In this document: in pieces, positions 1 to 11,359 of the stretch
Numbering within the stretch: position 1 is the stretch's first letter
Layout: the number at the start of each line of letters is the position of its first letter
Assembly (NCBI RefSeq): GCF_964355755.1
Contig: NC_092674.1
Location: forward strand, 27,392,001 to 27,456,000
From: Antedon mediterranea
Lineage: Eukaryota > Echinodermata > Crinoidea > Comatulida > Antedonidae
Length of the DNA stretch: 64,000 nt
Direction: 5' to 3'
Notes under the pieces: generated by a model
What the model was told of the DNA's origin: nothing
Database searches by the model: none
Seen by the model: only the letters and a program-made list of their open reading frames with translations
Translations under genes and position numbers: made by a program

Positions 1-370
1 TACAAAGCACAGTGCTTAAGACTTTTTATAGTATTAATAATATAAGATTAATACTTGTTTACTTCAAAGAACCGCGCACGACAACCCGACGATATTCCAA
101 TTAAAACGATCTAATAATAATATAGGCCTAAGTAATATAAAACGGGTATGGCATGCACGGAGACATTAAAAACATTTTGTTCTCCCCAAAAATGAAAAAA
201 ATCTGTCAAAAAGCATCATAAGTCAGAAATATGCCCTGGAGAGAATACTGCGTGCAAAATTTTGGTGTGAATTACTATTCCCGCCAGGGTTCTGTTTATT
301 TCTTGTCAGTATTTTCACGGATGCGAGGTATGATTTCGCCGCTGCGTCGTCATATTGACGGAAACTCTGG
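1..370. other. AT-rich non-coding DNA
   Basis: No open frame, repeat family or RNA gene could be recognised. A TAGGCCTA palindrome occurs at 123-130. Confidence 0.6.
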
Positions 371-424
371 GTACATCACACTTTTTTTGTCAAACTAGTT
401 TGATAGTGTAGACAGAGCTTTATA
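371..424. mobile_element. MITE family B, 3' half fragment
   Basis: The segment holds the right-hand end typical of family B: ACATCACAC, a T-run, then CAAACTAGTTTGATAGTG and GTAGACAGAGCTTTA. The left half is missing, so this is a truncated copy. Family B is described more fully at 6895-7081. Confidence 0.75.
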
Positions 425-904
425 AACCGAGTGTTCTCTCCATTTTTACCCTGACGTCACGGTTCACGTATCATGTCAATTACAATTTGCTATCATAAGT
501 CAGGGCGCCGTAATTATTAAATTTACAATATTTTAAATTTGTTGCTATGTGTTACATTCATCAAATTAAGTAACATTTTGTTGAAGCCATTGGCATTTTT
601 GCTAACTTAATTTGCAATTGGCGTGTGAAATGAATCGAAGTAATTGACGATTGGCGTTAATGTTATACCTTGCAGATATAACAGTCCCTCTGGTACGATA
701 CCTTTCGTATACTTACCTGATCTAACGTCTAGTAAGTGTCAAAATAAAACTAAACACATTCAAATTAACGTTGAATGTTTTTTTTTCAATTGGGCACAGA
801 ATGAAACAAAATACTGAATCACTATCTTCTTCTTTGAATTTGGTTTGGGCACCGAATGGAACAAAGTACTACATTACTATTTTCTTCTTGAACACATATT
901 GATA
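425..904. other. AT-rich non-coding DNA
   Basis: No gene or repeat family was recognised. A short motif, GGCACMGAATGRAACAAA, occurs twice (around 794-812 and 849-866), a local direct repeat with no evident role. Confidence 0.5.
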
Positions 905-1205
905 AAAACATAAATGTAATGTTAAAAATGTATTGTCCCCAAAAAAAAATAAAAAATGAAGATTAATAAAATCAGACTTTAAATAGGCCATTTTGTAGTC
1001 TTAATAAAGTTATTCTTTAAAAGAAAAGAAAAAAAAACCTAAACATTATTTCACTTATAAAAAGACAAAAGAAATTTAATTTTATCCAAAAACCATTGTC
1101 TGACAATAATTTAAGTATTTTTTCAGGTAAATAATTTTTTTTTTCGATCCAGTTTTTGGTCAAACTATTGTAACATTAAAATGGCATATTCACAAAAAAG
1201 AAATT
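905..1205 (-). repeat. Interspersed repeat family I, minus orientation
   Basis: Read on the minus strand, this stretch matches 50555-50925 in order and spacing. It has an AT-rich block with TGGATCGAAAAAAAA, then a T-rich spacer, then AACTTTATTAARACTACAAA, CCTATT.AAAGTCTG, and finally GGGGACAATACAT. No protein or terminal inverted repeat is visible, so its class is unknown. It could be an old LINE or MITE remnant. Partial copies lie at 8990-9237 and 31606-31745. Confidence 0.6.
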
Positions 1206-3337
1206 CTAAAAAATATATATATATTTTAACATAAAACAATATGTAGGTCATGAGGTGTTAAAACAGGAATATGTACTTTTTTAGTCACATATCTTTCTTC
1301 ACCATTTTAGGTTATCTCAGATTGTTGTTTTGCACGGAATGTGTCATCTCGGACGGGGTTATATACATTACATTTCAAAATATATACTAATCCAGATGAC
1401 GACACGAATGGTATTTTAAAGTTCCTTTACTAATGGAATGAGAGACGAGCAAAATATTTGAAATAATGTTCCCGGAATCAACCCCTCACTTCCGGCAAAA
1501 TAATATCTAACAGGTGCAATCTTCACAAGCCTATAAATTGTCATATCATATCAACACTTTTACTGTATTATATATCAATAGAAACAGTTTTATATATTGG
1601 GGCCAAATACTTGACAGATTGAAATGTTGGATGCCGAGATGTCAACATTAGACCTATTTTAACACTGGGGCTATTTAAGGAGGTTTGTTAAATATTTTGT
1701 TATTTTCACAATTTTTTTTTAGAATCAATCTACGATTTCACTTTAAATATATATTTTTTTTCTTTCTCTCTAACATTTTGATGCATCCTCTACGATATAA
1801 CAACTTTCTATAAACAATATTAAAATGTAATTCACTAATATTGTTAACTAAAAGTATAGATAATGCATGGCAATTGATTATTAACTCTCGCCAAGTCTTT
1901 CCTTTTCTATTTTTTTTATGCCTGATTTGTTTTTCTACTATTTTTGCGTTCTTATTGTAATTGTTTTTTTATATTTGTTGTCTTGTTTTGTCCTTAATAT
2001 GCTTGGTCTCTCAAGCTGTGACCTGGGATGTTTTTTTACATTCTTGTATGTTTTTTTTATATTTGAAATAAAGGATGATTTTATATACGTGTATCATCAA
2101 AAGCAGTGAAAAGAAACGAAGAAGATGAGTGATTATAATATCGATTTCAACATGCAGTCAGACTATGGATATAATATAACTATGTTTTCTCCAGACATTT
2201 ACCACATTCGATGATAACCCTCGTCACAAATGTCTTACCATTTCAGATAAGCTAACGTAAAAAATATATGTGTTATCGACAATGATTTTATTGTGTGTGC
2301 CTATAATATTGATCAAATTAAAGATTTGTTGAGTAAATGCGATGTTTGGTCATTCATTCTCACTAACGTTCGTTTTGATGCGTTTGCTAGCCATTCATAT
2401 TGTCACACACGTGTTACTATAACATTTTATATTTCATTAGACTGTTATTAATACAAATTACACCACGCCATAAATCAGGACCTGTCAGCCATTTTCTGCT
2501 AACAATACGCGTCATTTTGCCGTGTAGCTATAGCCACGATGCTGACGTCACTCGAGGAGGCGCGCAGTCCGATTGTGCCTTACGGCGGTCATACAAATCG
2601 ACCTTGCCTTAGTTAATTTCAAACATTTTCTTTTATTATAGCTTAGTATTTTATATTCTCTACTTCAGAAATTATTTGCAAAGATAGATCAACAGTCACA
2701 AACGATATTTAATCAAATAAAAAAAACTTTACAAACACGGAAAGAGATTTAATCTTGCGAACTTGTTGTTGCGAATGCAGAAAAAGACATTTTAATGAAG
2801 CTGTTGTGGCGGATTTTGTGTCAGGAGGTGAGCTGGTGACATTTTGTTTAATCCTCGGCATGAATAAAATGCGTTTTATTCATTACTAGAATGGGAATGT
2901 TTTCAGCATGTGCTTCTTCACAATATGGTTCTGTAAATTTAGAAGTGAACGTTGATCTGTTAGCATTCAGCATATTAATTCTAGTGTTGATGATCGACAT
3001 CAATGTTGTAGAATAATTAGTTGAAGTCACCATCGCTCATTATGTATAAATCATTTTAAAGCAACGGTAATAAAAAAAAGAGGGAAAAAGCCAAATAATC
3101 ACACAACAGTAAGTTGACATCAGACGTTAATCTAAAAATAAACTCTTTCATTATTGGACCGACAATATCACAATAAGTCTAAGATTATTTCATTTAAAAA
3201 AAATTAATTTTTTATCCAACAGGACATTTCGTCTCGGATATTACCAACAATAAGAACCCTTCCTTTCCCGATACCCAATCAAAGGGACACGGTTTTCAGG
3301 AAACTATCAAATGTTTTAACATTACGTCCAATTCCTA
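1206..3337. other. AT-rich intergenic DNA
   Basis: Short open frames here (1918-2109, 2400-2612, 2848-3033) have low-complexity or composition-driven translations, with no domain and no splice context. I see no supported gene. T-runs and AT microsatellite-like tracts are common. Confidence 0.55.
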
Positions 3338-3523
3338 TTAAAGCTTGGTTCCCACTAGAACGTAACGAAAGGACGTAAACGCAACGCAAGCGTGGTAACC
3401 AATGACAAGCGAAGTTATAGACAGTTAGCAATCACAAGCGAATAAGCCATCGCTTGTGATTGGTCAATTCACTTGCGTTGCGTTACGTCCTTGTATTGCG
3501 TCGCTACTGGGAACCACGCTTTA
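3338..3523. mobile_element. MITE family A, full-length copy A1
   Basis: This is a 186 bp element with ends AAGCTTGGTTCCCACTAG and CTGGGAACCACGCTTTA. The interior is a near-palindrome: ACGTAACG..AAGGACGTAAACGCAACG on the left, then CCAATGACAAGCGAA, ATCACAAGCGAATAAGC, CGCTTGTGATTGGTCAA, and TTGCGTTGCGTTACGTCC on the right. It has no coding capacity, so it must have been moved by a transposase encoded elsewhere. It lies nine bases from copy A2, which is in the opposite orientation. Confidence 0.9.
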
Positions 3524-3532
3524 GGGGAACCT

Positions 3533-3717
3533 TTAAGCGTGGTTCCCACTAGCGACTCAACGGAAGGACGTAACGCAACGCAAGTGAATTGACCAATCAC
3601 AAGCGATGGCTTATTCGCTTGTGATTGCTAACTGTCTATAACTTCGCTTGTCATTGGTTAAAACGCTTGCGTTGCGTTTACGTCCCTGCGTTACGTTCTA
3701 GTGGGAACCAAGCTTAA
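3533..3717. mobile_element. MITE family A, full-length copy A2 (inverted relative to A1)
   Basis: The element runs from TTAAGCGTGGTTCCCACTAG to GGGAACCAAGCTTAA, so TTAA is present at both edges (3533-3536 and 3714-3717). Its order of interior blocks is the reverse complement of A1, so the pair could fold into one long hairpin. Sequence identity to the copies at 25041, 46827 and 55531 is high by eye, indicating recent spread. Confidence 0.9.
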
Positions 3718-4266
3718 TTGGGGTTCTGCGTACTGTACAAATGCCTAAACACGTTTGTGCATTACTACAGAAATGATGTATGTTGCAAATAAAAGGTTAA
3801 CAGTTTACGGATTAAAATAACCAAAACTCCCTAATGTGACACGTGACTTAAGATCTTAACAAATTCCTTTTATGATCACTTTATAGGAACATTATCGGTA
3901 AACATCAAAGCAAACTTGAAATGATGTCGTAAACTCATTAGGACATTTAACATTAACTCATCTTTGATTTGGAAATGATCGTTTGGCTATTGACCCCTAG
4001 TCGTACCCTTATGACTATACTGCTGGCTATTGAACCGATATTAGTACCTCTCTGTCAAATTTTATAGCAATAACAACTCAAGGCAATCATCTGAAATCCC
4101 AATTCAAAACTTAAGTTATACATTAGAGATATATTTGTACAGAAATGTGATCTTGCAGTGATGTGTCATAGTAAAGCCATTTCATACAGTGTTTGTGTTA
4201 TGTCAGGCATGACAGCACATTTTTCGCTTTATTACAAATATAAAAGGATTTATGCAGCTTATTCCA
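3718..4266. other. Non-coding spacer between family A copies
   Basis: No gene, repeat family or RNA feature was recognised here. Confidence 0.5.
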
Positions 4267-4398
4267 CACAAAGCTTGGTTCCCACTAGGACGCAACAAGG
4301 ACGTGTGCACAATGCAAGTAATTTGACCAATCACAAGCGACGGATCATTCGAACTGTCGTTTATGATTGGTCAAATTATTTACTTACACGTCCCGAGT
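4267..4398. mobile_element. MITE family A, diverged copy
   Basis: The left end AAAGCTTGGTTCCCACTAGG is clear. It is followed by ACGCAACAAGGACG, GACCAATCACAAGCGA, CGTTTATGATTGGTCAA and an eroded ACACGTCC. The right terminal repeat is lost. A 97-residue open frame that crosses it (4158-4451) is fortuitous, because most of it translates the MITE. Confidence 0.75.
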
Positions 4399-5010
4399 TA
4401 TATCCAAGTGGTAACAAACTGAACATTTTAAACAATTTATTTACCTTTTAAGTTCACGAATACAATAAATGAAAGCTAAAAATTTGAGAAAAACAACTAA
4501 ATCACGTAATTTATTTACCACCACAGCAAAACATAATGAAAAATTTAAAATAACAAATAAACATATCCATTAATTGAAAAATGTTGCGACATTTCTTTAA
4601 TAAAAACCTATACTAGCAGCTATATATACTTTGATATATACTTTGATAAATTTATAAATATAATATAAGACTTTCTTCTAATCAACCTGTGTATTTTTAG
4701 TTTACACTTTAACCTGAATCAAATCAATCGTAAGTTTAATTTTCATGTCATCAAACAAAAAAGATGACGGTTTTCAAATACATATATATAATTGTATAGG
4801 CAAGCAACATGAATACAGTATAGAACTCTGCCTTTGAGACAAACCTCAGGGGATACAACTATTAAAGGGACACTTTCCCCAAAAAACGAACAAGGAAAAA
4901 AAATGTTTTACCTATAGAAGAGAGTGATCTCAATCGGCCAACCGATACTCAGGGGACGCAGTCGCTATTACGGGGAGAATTTGGGTACCGAATATGTCCT
5001 CTTACAAGGT
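4399..5010. other. AT-rich non-coding DNA
   Basis: Nothing recognised. The AT-rich imperfect duplication TATATACTTTGATA occurs twice around 4623-4648. Confidence 0.5.
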
Positions 5011-5194
5011 TCTCACCGGGAGGAAACGTAAGCACAACGCAAGTGATTTGACCAATCACAACGCGATGGATCATTGAACTGCCGCTTGTCATTGATCAAC
5101 TCGCTTGCGTTGCGTCTATGTCCTTGCGTTGCGTCTACGTCCTTGCGTTGCGTCTACGTCCTTGCGTTGCGTCTCTAGTGGGAACCATGCTTTA
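5011..5194. mobile_element. MITE family A, diverged copy with expanded arm
   Basis: Left end TTCTCACCGGGAGGA is eroded. The right end CTCTAGTGGGAACCATGCTTTA is intact. The central CCAATCACAA and GTCATTGATCAACTCGC blocks are present. The right arm is extended by a short tandem repeat (annotated separately), making the two arms unequal. Confidence 0.8.
5100..5177 (+). repeat. 19 bp tandem repeat inside a MITE arm
   Basis: The unit CTTGCGTTGCGTCTACGTC repeats almost perfectly about four times. The unit is normal single-copy arm sequence in other family A elements, so it arose by local slippage after insertion. Confidence 0.9.
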
Positions 5195-5619
5195 TCTTTT
5201 AATATAGGATTTAGTTAACATTAAACTTTTGAAGTCTATATTGAATTTGTGATCAAAAGTTTACGATGAAACCATCACTAATTACATGCAATTGTGTTTC
5301 TCTTTACTTATATGTCAAGTACCTATAGGATAATTGAGAAAATGCATACATTAGATAATTAGTAAGATTGTCCGTAACGTGTTGAAGTAAATATTAAAAG
5401 CATGTGTTAAGTAACTGAAAGGTGTCATCACTAAATTAAAGTATGTGTTTAATTTTCATTTAGTTTCTATAATCATCACTCATCAGCGTTATTTCCTGTT
5501 AAGTACCACCACAACGGACGAGAAACCTGGTCGAAATGAAATGAAAACAAAACTAAAACTTTCGGGTTCTTCGACCTACTTCACTCGCGCCCTTTAATGT
5601 ACATATCGTGCGTACAAGC
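5195..5619. other. AT-rich non-coding DNA
   Basis: No supported feature. Confidence 0.5.
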
Positions 5620-5775
5620 GTGATGCTTGGACGCAACGAAACGACGCGTGGCGCAACGCAAGTGAGTTGACAAATGACAAGCGCTTTACGTCCTCAGTTC
5701 GGATGATCCATCGCCCTCAAAATTGGTCTAACTTGCGGCACGATTAATCCTTGCGTTGTAGGTGGAACAAAGGTA
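5620..5775. mobile_element. MITE family A, heavily decayed copy
   Basis: Recognisable blocks are GATGCTTGGACGCAACG, GCGCAACGCAAGTGAGTTGA, ATGACAAGCG, GATCCATCGC, TTGGTC and CCTTGCGTTG. Terminal GGTTCCC repeats are eroded (GGTGGAACAAAGG at the right). Many substitutions mark it as old. Confidence 0.65.
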
Positions 5776-6214
5776 TAAATTGTAGTATTTTTTGTAATAT
5801 TGTTATATACAAAGTCTTTGTTTTACAAACATTTGTTTGAAATTTAAAAAGAGTTGATCGCTGACAAAATGTATATATTATATTTTATATTAGTTGTATG
5901 CAAATGTTATGATGACTATGAAATAAAACGTAAATTGAGCGGTCTACTGTTTCTTCTTTATTGTATGTTTTATGATTTATGTATGAATGAACACAGATAC
6001 GGTTAAGGCTGCTTCAACGAAAATCTACCTAAAGTCTTTTATTATTTTTCATGGCAATAATACATCAGAGTCCTACTTTTGTAATTGGACATATTTAAGT
6101 ATGGATTGGAAATAACCTTATCTAATCTATATAAACGTTGGGAGTTTTTATTAGCAGAATATCTCCGTTACATTATCCAAGCATCAATACGCATCGTTAT
6201 TGACGTAGAGAAAC
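5776..6214. other. AT-rich non-coding DNA
   Basis: No supported feature. Confidence 0.5.
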
Positions 6215-6600
6215 TTAAAGCTTGGTTCCCATGAGCGACGCAACGTAACGCAACCTACAGCTTGGTTCCCACTAGTGACGCAACGTAACGCAACCTACGC
6301 GCAACGTAAGGAAATGCTTTCCAATAATTGTGTTTGCCCCGCCTGCGTGAAATCAAACCAATACAGCACACGTCAATAGGTCGTTGCATTGAACAACGCG
6401 TAAGCTTGGTTCCCACTAGAACGTAACGCAAGGACGTAAACGCAACGCAAGCGTTTTAACCAATGACAAGCGAAGTTATAGACAGTTAGCAATCACAAGC
6501 GAATAAGCCATCGCTTGTGATTGGTCAATTTACTTGCGTTGCTTTACGTCCTTGCGTTGCGTTGCTAGTGGGAACCACGCTTTACAACGCGTCGCGTCCC
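6215..6600. mobile_element. MITE family C carrying a nested family A element
   Basis: The host starts at TTAAAGCTTGGTTCCCATGAGC and has a tandemly doubled left end (GCTTGGTTCCCA..GCAACGTAACGCAACCTAC twice). It then carries the family C core AATTGTGTTTGCCCC, GCCTGCGTGAAATCAAACC. A complete family A element interrupts it at 6401-6584, leaving a short tail of ACAACGCGTCGCG. Family C copies at 47006-47317 and 47585-47774 confirm the core. Confidence 0.75.
6401..6584. mobile_element. MITE family A, full-length copy nested in C
   Basis: It runs from TAAGCTTGGTTCCCACTAG to GCTAGTGGGAACCACGCTTTA, in the same orientation as A1. All interior blocks are present and little diverged, so it is younger than the family C host. 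Confidence 0.9.
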
Positions 6601-6894
6601 TGATTTTCTGTGACATTTTTCGTTGTAATTGAGTTCACACTGATATTATAACATAATTATTATCTTGCTTATTACAGAAACTGGGCAAATGTTGTGCAGT
6701 TGATACGAGTTGTTTTACCCAACTTATAGTAAAATTTAACACACAAGAGCTTCATTAGAACGCAGAGCACAGATAAGTGCGATATTAATTATATATATAT
6801 TATATAATACATTACTATACTCATAATCTATATTACTTAATTACTGTTCAGATAAGCATAATAATAAACACATGAATGATTTTTGTTATTTCTG
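6601..6894. other. AT-rich non-coding DNA
   Basis: No supported feature. A short ATATATAT tract lies near 6790-6805. Confidence 0.5.
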
Positions 6895-7081
6895 AAAGCT
6901 CTGTCCACACTATCAAACTAGTTTAATAAAAAAGTGATGTGCCCAAATATGGTAGTGATGCTAAAATAATATTTCTATGATGATGATGTAATATCACTAC
7001 TATATTAGTAGTGATATGGAATCATCATGTCCAACATCCCTTTTTTGCCGCATAAAGATTGATAGTGTAGACAGAGCTTTA
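6895..7081. mobile_element. MITE family B, full-length copy
   Basis: Ends are AAAGCTCTGTCCACACTATC and GATAGTGTAGACAGAGCTTTA. The interior contains CAAACTAGTTT, an A-run, AGTGATGTGCCCAAATATGG, then several copies of a TAGTGATATG block in both orientations, and ATCATCATGTCC. The whole element is close to a palindrome and non-coding. Family B is the second most abundant MITE in the window and ends in AAGC/GCTT like family A, but its interior is unrelated. Confidence 0.88.
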
Positions 7082-7237
7082 TACGAAGTAATTTGTCTTA
7101 TATAAATAAATGTTAACACATTATTTAAATTGATTTAGTTAGCCTCACCGTGTGGCCAAAATATAACATTTTTCTCACACCTGGCCTATAGACCATACAC
7201 CAATTTTCCGTTTTTTTAAATTCCTCTCAAAATCTAA
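7082..7237. other. AT-rich non-coding DNA
   Basis: No supported feature. Confidence 0.5.
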
Positions 7238-7331
7238 TATTTCATTAATGTAATCTAATCTGTCATTAATCTAATCTGCCATTAATCTAGGCCTAATCCA
7301 ATCGCTATTCTACCATTAATCTAATCTACTA
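7238..7331 (+). repeat. Short degenerate minisatellite
   Basis: Variants of CATTAATCTAATCTGC repeat about five times, with one copy broken by TAGGCCTA (7288-7295). The units vary in length, so the array is old. Confidence 0.7.
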
Positions 7332-8043
7332 CAAGAGTAGGACATATCAACAATACCTTTTGAAAATTTAACTTTTAAAATATAGTTATGAGTGTACCCA
7401 ATTGTTCGTTTGTTATTTCTTTCAATTGTAAGTGTACGTCTTAAATCACTACTCCAGTTTGATAGTTCCTTTTTCTATTTTAATTATATGTTCTATTCAT
7501 TTTGTTCAAATGTTCTTAATTTGCATGCAGATACTGCAACCAATAAAACAACCCGATTGAATTTCAGACACATTAAGATTAATTTACATCGGAACTTGTA
7601 GTTGCCGAAATATTCCATGTGCATTTGAATTTCGTTTATTTCTTTAATTTCCGCTGAGACCTTGCAGAAGAAATATCATTAGAATCTACAACGTTGATAT
7701 CAATTTACTGATAAAGCCCGTTATTTCATTCGTTTCAAGATTTATGAAAATTAAGAGAACGCGAAAAGTGAACCATGGCCGACCTAAAGGCATATCATGA
7801 CCTATCATTTACATTGTCTAAAACATTTAGGACTGCAGCAAGAACGAATTCGAATGTTACATTATATCATTAAAAACATCCTTATAGTAATAACATTATT
7901 TAGCGTAGACACATTTTAATTAAGCCCATCCACCATAGGGCATGCAGAGTTAAGGCGCCATGGGTGGAGTTTGGTGGTAGTTTGTTGGATACGTCATGCA
8001 ATACCGTAAGCATTGCATTACGGTACATTAACACACATGATGC
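7332..8043. other. AT-rich non-coding DNA
   Basis: The short open frame at 7392-7601 has a composition-driven translation without domains. Nothing else is recognised. Confidence 0.5.
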
Positions 8044-8350
8044 TTAGTCCAGAGACGCAATACAAGGAGGTAGCGAAACGTAAATCTTGGTTCTCACTAG
8101 GACGTAACGCAAGGACGTAAACGCAAAGGAACAGTTCGAATAATCCATAATATACCCATAATAATTCTCTAGTGGGAACCAAGCATTAGTGGTTTGACCA
8201 ATCACAACCGATGAATCGTCAACTCGCGTGTGTTGCGTTTCTATAGTGGGAACCAAGTTCTCACATTAAGAAGAAACGCAATGACGACGTACGTAACGCA
8301 TCGACGCAAAATGACGTAAAAACATAACTTTGCGAGTGGGAACCGAACAC
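8044..8350. mobile_element. Composite of decayed family A-type MITEs
   Basis: Several family A ends are interleaved: CTTGGTTCTCACTAGG at 8088, CTAGTGGGAACCAAGC at 8169, TAGTGGGAACCAAG near 8243, and GAGTGGGAACCGAACACC at the right. ACGTAACGCAAGGACGTAAACGC and TTTGACCAATCACAA blocks lie between them. The simplest reading is insertion of one copy into another followed by decay. Confidence 0.65.
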
Positions 8351-8878
8351 CGTTTTCTGCACTTAACATTTTTTTTTACTTAAGCAAACATATTGATATT
8401 AATGTCAATGTTTGAATGCAAAACTATGGCTACTTTCTTTAAATGCATTAATGTTATATGGTATATAACGTCTGTTACGGTTGCAGCACTCGGTTACTCA
8501 CGGTCGTTACAAGCTCATATCAACGTTGAACTAATCGGAGCCCAAGTCAATATACAACCGACCTTATTTGTGTAGAAATTAAACCTAAATAACCTCTAAA
8601 AAACACAGACCCATTTCATTTCACTTGTCTTATGCGTAATGCCTATTTATATATAACAACGAGCGCAATAAAATAAGGAGAAGTTGTAATATATCTTGCA
8701 TGGTAAAACACGTTTAGTATAAGCGTATAAAGTTGGCGGAAAAAGCCAACGCTAGTCTTTATGTACACTTTAATTTATGGAAATTATGTGACCACGATAC
8801 ATTTTTGCGACGATTTTTATTGCTTCGTTTGCGTAAGAAAGTCTTAATTTATGCTTCGTTTACTATTGTTAAATATGT
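8351..8878. other. AT-rich non-coding DNA
   Basis: No supported gene or repeat. Confidence 0.5.
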
Positions 8879-8957
8879 GACACCCCATCCCCCCAAACAC
8901 CATCTCCACCCCCAACACCATCTCCAACCCCAACACCTCCCCCACCCCCAAAAACCA
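8879..8957 (-). repeat. C-rich tract, G-quadruplex potential on the minus strand
   Basis: The plus strand carries at least six runs of four to six C (CCCC, CCCCCC, CCCCC, CCCC, CCCCC, CCCCC), spaced by short CACCATCT or AACA linkers. On the minus strand this is a series of G-runs separated by short loops. The core ACCCCCAACACCATCTCC recurs imperfectly. A 111-residue minus frame covering it is an artefact rich in W, G and R. Confidence 0.7.
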
Positions 8958-8989
8958 TGAAAAATAATACTAGGCCTACTTTGTATATA

Positions 8990-9237
8990 TGATTCACTTT
9001 TGCCAAACCAAAAAGAACAAAATTGTTTCTCAACAAAAATAAATAAATTTATAAACATGTAATTGGTTAATCCTATACTGTAGGCTAGACAGTGGATTTT
9101 CTTTAAATTACGGTTTATGCGACCTAAATATATCTTTTTTCGATTCAATTTGCGGTCAACGTGAAGAATATTAGTGATATACAAATGGAATATTCAACAA
9201 ACATTAAATTATTATTTTAGGGGGACAATACATCTTT
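8990..9237 (-). repeat. Interspersed repeat family I, decayed copy
   Basis: TTTTTTCGATTCAATTTGCG followed by GTCAACG and AATGGAATATTCAACAA matches the CGATCC..GGTCAA..GGCATATTCACAA segment of the copy at 905-1205. It is followed by GGGGGACAATACATCTTTA, a block shared with other family I copies. Order is partly rearranged. Confidence 0.45.
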
Positions 9238-9937
9238 ATCGTTAGGACATATTTGTTGTATATGCACTCAAGATGGATGATACTTCGAAAGTTTACCAAA
9301 TCATTCTTTAAAGTCAAAGATCGATAGCCCTTTCGTATCTTACTTATATCATCCGTTTCTTATTTTAATTAGTATAGTATAGATCTTGAAGTATAAATAC
9401 ACATTTTAATTACAAAAAGGTTTTAGTAAGTCTAATTTTGAAATAAATTATCTATCTTCCTCTTTTTATGGTAAGAGGAGTTTGTGTTGACTCGGAATAT
9501 TAATCTTATAATACTAGTTGTAGACAAGTCATCAATAACTATCTTTTGTAAGCTATACAGAATGCAAATACAATACATTTATGCCGATTGGTGATAAACT
9601 TAATTAAACAAAACAGTATTATTAAACACACATGTTTTAAGATACTACACAGATTACCATTATGATTGCTGATGATTACAACTGGTATTTTTACACTATA
9701 CAAATGGTATTTGGTTAATACGTCTATTATAAGAGTTAAGACCTTATAAATTATAGATGCCGTACAGTCCACTCTTTAATTAACAACGATCATATTTTGG
9801 TCTCTGAAGAGCTTGCGTTCGGCCATTAAAAATGTGATAACAAATTAATATAATTAAAATTAATAATAAAGCGCGATAAAATCGTTATCCCATGAGTTTA
9901 CTTTGATTAACTTTAATCGTCGAATGTAATTAACGTT
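9238..9937. other. AT-rich non-coding DNA
   Basis: The minus open frame at 9539-9772 has a Cys/Ile-rich translation with no recognisable domain. I do not support it as a gene. Confidence 0.5.
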
Positions 9938-10045
9938 AAAGCTTGGGACGCAACGAAAGGGACGAAGACGCAACGAAAGCATGTTGACAAATCCCCTGCG
10001 TTGCACCTACGTCCTTGCGCTTAATAATGGGAACCGACCTTTAGT
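9938..10045. mobile_element. MITE family A, internally deleted copy
   Basis: TTAAAGCTTGGGACGCAACG at the left, GACGCAACGAAAGCATGTTGAC, then CCTGCGTTGCACCTACGTCC and AATGGGAACCGACCTTTA at the right. The central hairpin with CCAATCACAAGCG is missing. Confidence 0.7.
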
Positions 10046-10477
10046 CAGTACGAGCACGTAGTAAGTTTGACACATATGCGACTATAAGAAGTACGTTTAT
10101 ACATTACTGTACACTAAGGTTACAAATTGGCAATATAATCAAAATGGTCTCAACAAAAATAAATATGCTATATATTGGTATAATAAAATATAATACTGTT
10201 ATAAGATATGTTTACGTTATATAGTGGGACACAATGGAGTAGAATGATTTCAAAACGTTCGTCATAGTGTAAAGTATTATATTGTAGGGATATAGCAGGG
10301 TGTTACCAATCGATCACAGCTGAACTATCATTTTGTAAATAAGACAAGATTTAATTATGATTCATATAGCTAACCATTTTGTTTATTAACTTTTAGCAAC
10401 ATCAACACGGTTTTAGCAATTTTAAAACACATGATGCAGTACATGTACAGTAAAACACATCTTTTTGTGAGTACAAC
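10046..10477. other. AT-rich non-coding DNA
   Basis: No supported feature. Confidence 0.5.
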
Positions 10478-10583
10478 ATGTGCGCGTTCAATTAATGATA
10501 ACAACTGTACGCGCGCGTTCAAGTAATGATGAAAACTGTAACGCGCGCGTTCAAGTAATGATGGAATTGTACGCGCGCGTCAA
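10478..10583 (+). repeat. CG-rich short tandem repeat (about 33 bp unit)
   Basis: The unit CGCGCGTTCAAGTAATGATG plus about 12 bases ending AACTGTA repeats about three times, and each boundary is ACGCGCGCGT. CpG-rich palindromes of this type are dispersed through the window and stand out in AT-rich DNA. Confidence 0.8.
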
Positions 10584-11359
10584 TTTTGTGACATTGACTT
10601 TCTATGCTGAATTTTCAGTTCATACAGCTTATGTACATTACTATGTGAATATATCGTAAGTAGAGGGTCATTTACAATACTCCATTAGCGGGGGAAAACG
10701 GTATTCAGACCAATCACAAATAATTATCTCAGCACTCATTATAAAACATTATATAATTGAATGCACTCGTTACATCATCACAGAGCTAATTTCAGCTGTT
10801 GATGTTTAGAAATTGCTCACAAAATGCATTAATGTTAATAAGATAGAATATCTGGGGATTAAAATAGACAGGGTTTTTGGTATACCACCTGCTAACAGTA
10901 TTATACAGAAAATCACAATTTGGCAGAGTGTTTACATACACAAATAGATTTCTAGTTACAAAATACCGAAAAACAGTTTTTACACATTAGGCCATGTACA
11001 GTAAGCTGAATGCTTGTTTATATATATATATATATCTATATACATGCTTTTCAAGAAATATTGTTTCCTCAACATCATAATACAATAATAATTTTAAAAT
11101 TTCTATTTTTTTCAAAGGAACAATATTATCTTTATGATCAAATCTTACATTGGCATATATTTGATTTATATAGAAACTTTTTTTAGATAATAATTACATA
11201 ATTTAAAGAATAATAAGCAGAATACGTGATACGTAATTAGGCCATATACTATTTCATTTATAACAAACGTTTAACGAATAACCTTGACTTCATATGCACA
11301 CATTGTTCTGTTGAATCATGGAGGTATATATATACTGTATAGCTCACGTGGAGGACATT
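10584..11359. other. Downstream region of GPCR1, non-coding
   Basis: AT-rich sequence with a TATATATATATATA tract near 11018-11034. It should include the 3' UTR of the minus-strand receptor gene, but no single polyadenylation site stands out. Confidence 0.45.

Noticed and set aside
4158-4451. 97-residue frame with a YKYKRIYAAYST segment
   Set aside because: Most of it is translated from a decayed family A MITE, and no splice context or homology is visible.
8849-9184. 111-residue minus-strand frame rich in W, G and R
   Set aside because: Driven by the C-rich tract and a family I fragment; no domain.
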